Assembly: GCF_964019385.1 (NCBI RefSeq)
Contig: NC_088647.1
Location: 16,947,989-17,011,988, forward strand
From: Sycon ciliatum
Taxonomy: Eukaryota; Porifera; Calcarea; Leucosolenida; Sycettidae
Direction of reading: 5' to 3'
DNA length: 64,000 bases
Part shown: positions 9,020-17,308 of the stretch, piece after piece
Numbering within the stretch: the stretch's first letter is position 1
How the letters are laid out: each line of letters begins with the position of its first letter
Program-made: the position numbers and the translations under genes
Notes under the pieces: model-generated
What the model saw: the letters and a program-made list of their open reading frames with translations, nothing else
Told to the model about the DNA's origin: nothing
Databases searched by the model: none

Positions 9020-10933
9020 CTACTTCTGATGCTTAGGGACACAACTGAACGAGACCTGGTCTCCCTCATGTAGCAGCGCTACGTACCAGTGGTACACCGT
9101 GTCCGTGGCAACGTCATTCAACTCTAGGACCTCTATGTCACCAGTGCGATGGTGCATGGCGGCGAGAGTGCGCTTTGTGCGATCCAGCTTCATGGAGATG
9201 GTGTCGCCGGACATCCACTCCTGGCCCAGGCGCCGGCCGCGGAAATGGTGGTAGGGATACTGGCCTCCCCAACCTTTCAGCTTGCCGTTCGTCCGGTGAT
9301 CTGGATAAACGTCAACGGGGCTTTCACTGAAGCATGCACCCATATACAAGTAAGAGTCATGTGTCTTGTCGATAACAATGGTCATGGCAGTGTTGCCAAC
9401 GTCTTTACCTATTGCCGAGCTGCAAGCCACCTTGTAGAAGCATGGATTGCCTGTGACGAGTGCTGTCCTGTTTCCGTTCTGGAGTGCCAGACCTCTTCTG
9501 GAGCTGTGTTGGGTGTCAAACGCACGGCTGGAAGGGTGGCAGGCTACCCAGTCTGAGCTGATACTTGCAATGGGTGTGTCGACTGCGTTGGGGTGAGCAG
9601 TGCAGGTTTCAGCGGGCGTAGAGTTGTCCACTTCAGCAGGCATAGAGTTGTCCAATTCAGCAGGCGTATAGTTGTCCACTTCAGCGGGCGTAGAGTTGTC
9701 CACTTCAGCGGGCGTAGAGTTTTCCACTTCAGCAGGCGTAGAGTTGTCCACTTCAGCAGGCGTAGAGTTGTCCACGTCGACTGTATCCAGGCTGTCGGTA
9801 TTGTGGTGCGTAGATTGCAAGGTAGACGAAGACGACATACTGGTGTCCTGCCCACCAATCCGACTAATATCACTGTAGAGAGTAGCCGCGGTCTCGTTGC
9901 TGAATGTGAACATGACCTTGTCAAATGCACCATCTTCGAATAGCGTCTCGTTGGCCTGCTTCACCACGTCGCACTCCCTGGTGTACATACTGAGGTACTG
10001 CAATGTGTTCAGAAACCCAAAATCATGAACAGACCGGTCTTCAAGTGCCATGGCAAGAGCTTCTATCGTCATGGCCACTTCCTCCGTCCATTCTAGCTGG
10101 GTTTTTATGGCGAGGTGTTTTTTGGCCGTAGTCAGTAGTATGTCCAGCTGCACTTGATGTTGTCGAATCTTGACTGCTGCAATCAAATCTGCGTAGAATT
10201 TACCAGCAGCCCTTGTAGCAGTCTCTCTCTGCTCACTGATGTTGGCGAGGCTCGACTTCAACTCCCTCGAATGCACTCGCAACGTCTCCACCAAGGCCTT
10301 CTCCGCATTGGTAGTGAGCGAATCTCTCCATTCCTCCCTTGATGTCCTGCAATCACCCAGCGGGTGGAAATTCTCAACGCATTCCGAGTCGTAGCACTCT
10401 AAGCACACACAATGTTTGCACAGTCTGCAGAAGCTGCTCAAAGGTGTCAGGCAGTGTCCACACTTTAGATAGGTATTCTTCTCCTCTGGCTCACTGGCGC
10501 TGCGTGTTGTGCAGCGCAGACAAGTACAGTCATCACAGACCTTCAGTGGCAACTTTACCGCACTGACCTTACTGGGAGTTTGTACCAGTTTCCAAATCTT
10601 GTGTGCATACGTGGAACGCGCACGGAAGTGGGCCTGCTTATGAATGTAGCAGAAGTTTTTCCGGCATTCTCCGCATCGGAAATGAGCCAGCGCTGGTTTG
10701 TAGCATGCATCACAGTAGATCTCCTGCCCTGCTCGACAAGGCCAGGGCCGAGGACAGTCTTTCGCAGTACAAACAATATGGCGGCAGTCCTCTACAGGCC
10801 ATACCATGTTCTTCTCTTCTTGCTTGGTGGGAGCGTTGGCTTGGTATTGATGTCCATACCGATCACGGAACGATTCTAGACGTTTGGATACGAATAGCTT
10901 TTTGCTTCCTGATTCTGAATCCGAGTCTGACAT
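9020..10933 (-). CDS. B-box-type zinc finger protein with 8-residue repeats and a SPRY-like tail (gene A)
   Basis: I chose the Met of MSDSDSESGSKK (10933) because it opens an acidic N-terminus aligned with the paralogue; an in-frame Met exists at 10999. The 637-aa product has a Cys-rich module at about 40-90 (CTAKDCPRPWPC, CDAC, CGECRKNFCYIHKQAH) and a second at about 110-180 (CDDCTCLRC, CGHC, CRLCKHCVCLECYDSEC), both B-box-like. A helical, probably coiled-coil stretch follows at about 190-310. Then come seven tandem DNSTPAEV-type units and a C-terminal domain with GDTISMKLDRTKRTLAAMHHRTG and LLHEGDQVSF, which resembles the SPRY-like tail of TRIM proteins. No RING is present, so ubiquitin ligase activity is not supported. 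It is probably a cytosolic scaffold or sensor (inference). It is single-exon and 6.4 kb from its paralogue. Confidence 0.8.
   Translation of the reverse strand: MSDSDSESGSKKLFVSKRLESFRDRYGHQYQANAPTKQEEKNMVWPVEDCRHIVCTAKDCPRPWPCRAGQEIYCDACYKPALAHFRCGECRKNFCYIHKQAHFRARSTYAHKIWKLVQTPSKVSAVKLPLKVCDDCTCLRCTTRSASEPEEKNTYLKCGHCLTPLSSFCRLCKHCVCLECYDSECVENFHPLGDCRTSREEWRDSLTTNAEKALVETLRVHSRELKSSLANISEQRETATRAAGKFYADLIAAVKIRQHQVQLDILLTTAKKHLAIKTQLEWTEEVAMTIEALAMALEDRSVHDFGFLNTLQYLSMYTRECDVVKQANETLFEDGAFDKVMFTFSNETAATLYSDISRIGGQDTSMSSSSTLQSTHHNTDSLDTVDVDNSTPAEVDNSTPAEVENSTPAEVDNSTPAEVDNYTPAELDNSMPAEVDNSTPAETCTAHPNAVDTPIASISSDWVACHPSSRAFDTQHSSRRGLALQNGNRTALVTGNPCFYKVACSSAIGKDVGNTAMTIVIDKTHDSYLYMGACFSESPVDVYPDHRTNGKLKGWGGQYPYHHFRGRRLGQEWMSGDTISMKLDRTKRTLAAMHHRTGDIEVLELNDVATDTVYHWYVALLHEGDQVSFSCVPKHQK
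9603..9780 (-). repeat. Coding minisatellite, 24-bp unit, about 7 copies
   Basis: In-frame 24-bp units encode (D/E)N(S/Y)(T/M)PAE(V/L). The same unit is expanded to about 19-20 copies in the paralogue at 17930-18385. Confidence 0.9.
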
Positions 10934-11420
10934 CTCTTTAGAGGCTGAAGCACCGCTTCTGTTCGTCTTTGTAGCTAAAAGGATGAACCGTAAAATCACG
11001 GCCAGTTGGCTTTCAATTCCACAGATACTAGGTCAGCGCGGGCAGCTGAGTTTGGTTGCAAACCTAGGCAAATGTGTATAGAAGTCCTCAGTTAGTGTAG
11101 GTTACAGCTATCACAAACCCCGTGCGAGCAAGTGGAACGTTTAGGGCTGATCCATAGTGCCAGTTTCAGTTCCGCGAGACACACCAGTACAGTAATCCAT
11201 TATGACTACAAACCAGAAACGGTCAGTCTCAAGCAAATAATTCAAGTAAAGTTCAAATAACCTCTGCACAAACTATACCACTGACAATGTCAATGAAGCT
11301 AGTGAACACGGTCTTGTCGAGCAGCCCGTCGTGGACCATGATAGGCATGAACCACACAGCTAGCTGCTACAAAAATGCCCGGTCCTCGCAATCTCTCTAC
11401 TTGCCACGGACGACCACGTA
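10934..11420 (-). promoter_or_regulatory. 5' flank of gene A, shared with gene B
   Basis: GGCTTTCAATTCCACAG ... GCGGGCAGCTGAGTTTG (11008-11057) and AATGAAGCTAGTGAACACGG (about 11292-11311) recur upstream of gene B (19632-19705) and, inverted, at 25735-26005. Conservation across three copies marks this as the probable promoter and 5' UTR. No clear TATA box is visible. Confidence 0.5.
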
Positions 11421-12165
11421 ACTACTTGCTCTATCTGTAGTCTGGCTGATTCAGCATTTTCAGGACGAGACCAGCACTCAGCAGGTGCGTATACTCGCCC
11501 CGTACCGTATACGTAGCAAATAGAAAATAATTAGTTTGTCACCATGGTCGTGAGGATGATGGACTCGGGTTGTCGTCATAGTGGCAAATCTAGGTCTTGT
11601 GTCAAGTTTTGAGACTATGACTAAGACTAGTACATGGTTGTATTATGACTAGTCTATGACTCGAGATGCCGATGATGGGCATGGGATCCGGGAGCGTGAG
11701 TGCGTTGTTAGATGATCGTTGCACGAACGGTTTACTGGTACAACAGACCTCTTTGTGCATTATCCATCCGCCAAGGCAAGGTAAGGGTGTCTTTAGACTT
11801 TACTTGAGATCATGCAGAGGCGAGGCCCCGCTTTTTCCATGCTTGCCAACAAAACTACTGTCTAGTAGTACTGAGTCTGTTGTGTTGAGTATTTATACTG
11901 ACTCTGTGCAGTGCCCAGTCGGCCGGGGAGATATCCCATAATTATGACATCGCGCTCTGATTTGGGCACCTCTCCCGGGGTTGTCATGGAAGCTTCGGTC
12001 GCGCAGACGCGCACACGTAATGAAAAGAAGTGCTGCGCGAGCATTTGCCATTTCTGGAGGATGCACGGCGATGGTTCTTTACTTTAGTCAAGAAGTAACT
12101 AGTTAGTTAGTTAGTTTGAGTGGCTGAGCTGCTGATTGATCCAGTGTCGTCACTCAGGTAACACG
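11421..12165. other. No gene seen
   Basis: This is spacer upstream of gene A. Short ORFs only. Confidence 0.35.
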
Positions 12166-12168
12166 TTA

Positions 12169-12683
12169 AGCCTGGTTCACACTAGGCCGATTTTCCGCCC
12201 GGTGCTCCGACACCGACTCCGACATGGAGTCTGCCGACTGTGTCGACTGAGTCGGACGGCCTGTTCACACACGGGGAACGACTCACTCGCAATAGAGTCG
12301 CATCGATTATCCATAAAAGCAAGAGTTCATGGGGGTTATGAAATTTTGGTAGGACTTTATATTTCATCAAGAGTACAAAAGTACAAAAGTACAAGAGGTC
12401 ATGAGCTCGACATCGACGCTCTTTGCTGTCATGGTGAAAAGCCTACCGTGATTGGTCCGAATCCAGTTCCATCACGTGCAAGCAGTAAAAATCGGCCGGC
12501 TTTTCGGCTAAATATCGACCAGTCGATACTTGGCCGAAAACTAGTGCGACAAGAAAATCGCCGCAGATTTGTCGGAACCCTGTACGACAACACAGTTCAC
12601 ACTACGCAATTTTCGCCCCGATCTTGAGGATTTTTCGTACGAGTCCATGTCGGCCGGAAAATCGGCCTAGTGTGAACCAGGCT
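12169..12683. mobile_element. PIF/Harbinger-like MITE
   Basis: Inverted ends of about 30 bp begin AGCCTGGTTCACACTAGGCC (12169) and end with the complement at 12683. TTA flanks both sides (12166-12168 and 12684-12686), the 3-bp target duplication typical of PIF/Harbinger. The interior has sub-repeats of GTCGG and CCGAC and no transposase. A truncated relative lies at 16222-16400. Confidence 0.85.
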
Positions 12684-12686
12684 TTA

Positions 12687-13330
12687 GTTTCCGCTTTGCA
12701 CGATTTCGCGGCCCATTGCCGCATTGGCAGTCCGTGTTCTTTATTCGCCTATTCGGCTGTTAGCCCTTCCCCAAAGGTGCTCGCCCTTTTTTCGCCCTTT
12801 TTGGCCCTTTTTGGAAAAGCCCGTTTCTTTCGCCCTTTATTGCGTTTTTGGTGAGTATCGCCCTTTTTGAGCTTTTTTAGCTGAAAAAGTGCTAAATCTG
12901 TTTGCTCATGCATGCGATCACAGTTTCCGAGGGGTCGATGGGCCTTGGCATTTTGAGGGACGCGAAAAGCACTAAGTGCGAATTAAAAGAGCACCTTTGG
13001 GAAAGGGCTATCGGCTGTACTAAAGTAACGCATATTACTCACACAGCAGTCCTCTGCTTTCTTCACTTAATTAGCCAACTTCGGCCACGTAACGAGTAGG
13101 TGTGGAAATTACTACTCATAACTGAGAGGTTATAACAGTGTAGCCTACCACTTCTGTAGGTGAAACTCGCGCGCGCGCGCAGATAACACCACGATCGATA
13201 TACGAGATCGATTTACATGAATAGGAATGAAAGGGACGTCTAGTGTGACTGAACTTACTTCACTTCAATTTGTTGGCCGCTTCGGATCACGTCCCGCAGT
13301 CTACCAACTCAGTCGAAGTCACTCTACGGA
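12687..13330. other. No gene seen; CG microsatellite
   Basis: There is a pyrimidine-rich stretch (repeated CGCCCTTTTT, 12780-12850) and a (CG)n tract near 13169-13182. No ORF is supported. Confidence 0.4.
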
Positions 13331-13333
13331 TTG

Positions 13334-13870
13334 ATGGCATCCAATGGACGACGATTGGGTGACGACACCTCAGTCCTGGACTCGGCTCCCACGACGGACG
13401 TGGCCGCCACACTGGGCATCGAGATCGCCGGAGAGCATCTCGTTGCCGCTATCGAAGACGGAAGAACCATGCCATTCTCCCCAGGTACGTCGAGAGAAGC
13501 ACACAGCACGTGGTCCTCCCCTCCCAACTCGAATTCCCAAGCTCCACTGCATGTCTCCAGAGGGAAGGCGCAGCGAAAGCTCGTCAGCTTGCGGAGTTCG
13601 CCCGCTATACCGTTGGGATTATCAAACTGTGCCAGCTGGACCTCAGTCCAGAAGACCTCCATACCCGAGTCGAGACGCTGGCGGCCGGCCAGTTGTCCTC
13701 CCTCCAGTCGGCTCGAGCGGAAGTCGCGTTCGCCGACTGTCTCCCAGACGCACAGAGGCGGCTCGTACAGCAACTACGCACACCCGAGTTGTTCACGGAG
13801 GAGGACCGACGGCTTATATCTATCGCTGGAAGAGTTCCGACGTTTTTCATCGACACTACGCGGGCATCAC
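13334..13870 (+). CDS. Unrecognised candidate gene, possibly two exons, broken by a LINE
   Basis: I do not recognise this. The frame from ATG 13334 (MASNGRRLGDDTSVLDSAP) is protein-like up to about 13484, where CAG|GTACGT is a good splice donor. From about 13561 a different frame becomes protein-like (AAKARQLAEFARYTVGIIKL ... RAEVAFADCLPDAQRRLVQQL), helical and charged. A short intron ending at AG 13560 or, to keep frame, AG 13567 would join the two. Similarity ends near 13870, where a minus-strand LINE fragment begins. It could be a broken host gene or an exon pair of an unknown element. Confidence 0.35.
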
Positions 13871-14420
13871 AGGGCCTGGTGCTGTGTCGCCTCCTGTATG
13901 CAAGCTGTGAAGTAGGGAGGAGATCGTTTTCCGTTATATATAGCATGAGTTGGGCATTCACTAGTTTCTCCAGTAGACGAGATACAATAGGCAGGAGAGA
14001 GATAGGCCGACAAAAAGCAGCTTGACCAGGATCAAGGCTACCGCCCTTGAACAAAGGAAACATATTACCAAGTTTGAACTGGCGTGGAAATCTGCCCGTC
14101 GAGAGCGAAACGTTGAATATCATGCACAGAGACGGAGCTAATTCTCGAGCGGACTTCTTCAGAACAACACCTGGCAATTCATCGTGGCCTGTGGCTTTGG
14201 ATGAATCAACGGACTGCAGTAGGGTCATGACTTCTTCTGTTAGGGCGGGTCGAAACTGGTTGAAGGTATCGGGATGGTTACATATTGAACCATCCGGAAG
14301 CGGGCTGGATGGGCGCCCAGGATCAGATACCACTTTCCCAAACCCTGCAGCGAGCTCCGCCGCAGCTACCAGAGGCGGGGGTGTTGACTTACAAAATGCC
14401 TTTTTCCGCTGCTGCAGCAT
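13871..14420 (-). pseudogene. LINE reverse transcriptase, N-terminal part
   Basis: The minus strand encodes VDSSKATGHDELPGVVLKK, LSTGRFPRQFKLGNMFPLFKGG, RPISLLPIVSRLLEKLV and LPTSQLAYRRRHSTRP. These are the first RT motifs of jockey/CR1-like elements. The catalytic half is absent, so the copy is truncated at both ends. Confidence 0.85.
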
Positions 14421-14807
14421 GGGTGTACAACACTACCTACATTGTACATGTAGAATTGTGTTGAGAAACACAAGCAGTACCAGGAAGAACATGCAGTTAT
14501 AGCTGACATTGAATAATTATTAACTTTAAATCATTCTCTCTCAAGGGGACATGCGACTAGTTTCTGGTAGTGAGCAAGTGCAACGTAATGCTGTCCATGA
14601 TTGTACGGTTGACAGCATGTTATTGTTACAAGGCGGAGGACGCACTGTATGCACCAAAAGCAGTGCTCTTGTGTAAAGTACACATTGCAGAGCAACGGAG
14701 ACCAATGACCAATATCGCTATCGTGAGTCCGACTTTCGTGTTGAAAAACACTCATCCGCTATTCCGCCTGCTTATTTACATGTTCATGTATGTTCCGCGC
14801 CATCTGA

Positions 14808-14990
14808 GAATTATTTGCGCAATCTGAGAATTATTTGTGCAATCTGAGAATTATTTGTGCAATCTGAGAATTATTTGTGCAATCTGAGAATTATTTGCGC
14901 AATCTGAGAATTATTTGTGCAATCTGAGAATTATTTGTGCTGAGAATTATTTATGTAATCTGAGAATTCCCAGATTGCGCGCGCAATCTA
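14808..14990. repeat. 20-bp satellite AATCTGAGAATTATTTGTGC
   Basis: About eight near-perfect tandem units end in an inverted bit (GAATTCCCAGATTGCGCGC). More units, in inverted orientation, resume at 16006-16051, so this array is split by the LINE and hairpin element between them. Confidence 0.9.
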
Positions 14991-15783
14991 CAAAGGCTTC
15001 GTGCGGCCAACAATGGAATACTGCTGCCTGGTGTGGATGGGGTCATGCCCATCCAGGCTGGACAAAGTCCAGCACAAGGCTCTGAAGATGGTTGGCCCAG
15101 GCGCCTGGCGCCCCAGCCTGAAACACCGCCGACTGGTTGCTGCGCTTTCGTTCACGTCCAAGCTGTCCTACCTTCCAACAACAAGCCCCCTGAAGCCCAT
15201 CCTCCCACCTCCAGCCAACCCCCGCCCAGTGGGTGGTCGATCCACAAGGTTAGCCACGGATACTGCCCACTGCCACCAGCTCAAGTCTACGCTACCCATG
15301 CGCATTCGTAGCAGCCTCCAGGGTTCCTACCCAGACTGCATTATTCCCTTGTGGAACAGCCTACCAGCGACCATTCTACCAGCATGGCCGCAACCCAGAC
15401 AACTCCAATCCTTCAAGGAAAAATGCAACAAGTATCTGCTGCACCTGAACTGGCAAACAGCCACCGACACCCTAGAAGGCTATGAAACGGTTTAGACCAG
15501 CGCCTCAATAGCATTATCCACCCCCCCCCCCCCCCTTACCACAATGCGACGTTATCTTTCACTCTGCTTCTCTCACAACCATCTACCCATTGTCCTCGTT
15601 CCTCACTATTATTCATTTCCCCTCTTCCTCCCCTCCTCATGGTTTTACTGCATTATGGCGCTTGGTCGGCGTAGACGTCGAGACCTTTGAGGTCGGCAGA
15701 GCAGCCTGACCCCGCCACCACTTCTCGCACATATACGGGAATGTAGTGGACTTTCGTATAAAAATATATATAAAATAAAAAAA
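14991..15783 (+). mobile_element. 5'-truncated LINE inserted in the satellite
   Basis: Codons 15001-15495 give the C-terminal ORF2 region of a jockey/CR1-like LINE (YKGFVRPTMEYCCLVWMGSC ... IIPLWNSLPATILP ... SFKEKCNKYLL) with its stop. The 3' UTR has a C-run and the stem-loop GTCGAGACCTTTGAGGTCGGC near 15677-15697, and ends in an A-rich TATATATAAAATAAAAAA tail. AATCT occurs at both borders, a possible short target duplication. Confidence 0.8.
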
Positions 15784-15813
15784 TCTGCGATGACACGATA
15801 ATTTTTGTGGCAC

Positions 15814-16008
15814 GAGACCAGGCACGGTAAATCAGCGTGCCTGAGCTTCTGGGAGCTCCGGAGACTTCTGCAGCTGGGAGCACAAGCGGTATACCGGTAC
15901 CCAAGTATTGCACGAACCACACACTGGAATTTTGCACCACACATACTTGGGTGTGCTCCCAGAAGTCTGGTAGAAGCTCAGGCACGCGGTTTTACCGTGC
16001 CTGGTCTC
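15814..16008. mobile_element. Hairpin MITE of about 195 bp
   Basis: The inverted ends start GAGACCAGGCACGGTAAA and continue GTGCCTGAGCTTCT, with the complement at 15962-16008. No coding capacity is present. Confidence 0.8.
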
Positions 16009-16051
16009 TGCAATCTGGGAATTCTCAGATTGCGCAAATTCTCAGATTGCG
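16006..16051. repeat. Satellite remnant, opposite orientation
   Basis: Two inverted units of the 20-bp satellite (TTCTCAGATTGCGC) close the interrupted array. Confidence 0.7.
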
Positions 16052-16221
16052 CGGTAGAGTAATGTGTGTTTGCCCGCAAAAGAGGCTTGAGTCAGACCAC
16101 AAACAAAAGGATGTGAGGATGACAGCAGGCAACAAGTTGGTGGGCACACTGTGTGGAGAACAATGTTCCTGACTGCAACCATAAATCCGTTTGTCCCCAA
16201 ACTTGTTAGTAGCATACTACT

Positions 16222-16400
16222 GCCTGGTTCACACTAGGCCGATTTTTCGGCCGATGCTCCCACACCGACACTGACTTGAAATTGGCCGATTGTGTCGGAC
16301 AGACTCAGACTACCTCTTTTAGTCTACACACACACACACGTGCGTCAACACCAGCCACACCAGGCGATTTTCGTGCCGATCTTGAGGATTTTTTCGTGCG
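16222..16400. mobile_element. Truncated Harbinger-like MITE
   Basis: The left end GCCTGGTTCACACTAGGCCG and the internal GATCTTGAGGATTTTT match 12169-12683; the right terminus is missing. Confidence 0.75.
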
Positions 16401-17033
16401 ATTCGATATAAAAATATTGTATCGCTTTACATATTATATGTACGCCTGGTCCGCCGATAATATTATTATTATTATCTGGTGAATGTGCCATGCCACCTTC
16501 TCACGAAGTAAACCCACTCAAACATGTATGGGATCCATCCAACAAAGTCATGATCCACATGGATCCAAAAGTCAGCGTTATTGTCAAGCCTAAGCCTCCG
16601 AGTTGGTTATGACATAGCGCTTTCAGCTAGATCAGGCCCTTGGGGAAACACACTTTTTCCAGACACCGATTTTACACGTTTAGATTTGGGATCAGTCGTA
16701 ATTGTGGTGTCACCTGAGCAGAAAACCCGAATCGATGCAAGTGCAACAAAAGATGCAGCGAATCATGGCAGAAATCATGATAAGTGAAATTGCAACATTT
16801 TACAGGTGCTTGGAACAGATTAATAACTCGCTACGCACATACATGTACATGTACATGATTGTACATAATTGGTGTAGATCACAGAGAAAAACAACAGTGT
16901 ATCAGGCTGGGAACTGCGGGAACTTAAAGGCTTCATGATCGATGGTGAAGGAAAATAAGCATACCGTAGTCTTACGAAAGAACCCCTTGAAATTGCATAC
17001 AGTCATGCACAATCAAACATGGATTCGCGAGTC

Positions 17034-17117
17034 TGTCCCCGGGGAAAATTGCGGAAAAAATCGCAAAAAAACGCGGGGAAAAACGCGGCCGCGGAATTGC
17101 AATTTTCCCCGGGGACA
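17034..17117. mobile_element. 84-bp element with perfect 20-bp inverted ends
   Basis: CTGTCCCCGGGGAAAATTGC at the left is exactly complemented at the right (ending GGGGACAG). The core is A/G-rich with GCGG repeats. It could be a miniature transposon or a long hairpin. Confidence 0.65.
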
Positions 17118-17308
17118 GCCGAGTGCTTAGGCGTTGGCGCATACAGAAGCACAGTCACTCATACTGCAATGGCTGAAAATCGGCTAAAATAGAGCTTATC
17201 ACAATTCACATGTGAATCCAAAATGGAAATCGGGCTGCACAGGCGAGTCTAAGTGCAGGTAAACCCTAGCAGTGAGGTACAGCAGCATCAGAATAATAAA
17301 CTAGCACG

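Noticed and set aside
12136-12627. 163-codon open frame
   Set aside because: It lies almost wholly inside the Harbinger-like MITE and includes its inverted end.
14095-14130. GAAACGTTG near 14110 as another hammerhead core
   Set aside because: No CTGATGA precedes it; the sequence is codons of the LINE RT on the other strand.
14805-14990. CRISPR-like array
   Set aside because: The 20-bp units are contiguous, with no unique spacers, in a eukaryotic setting; it is an ordinary satellite.
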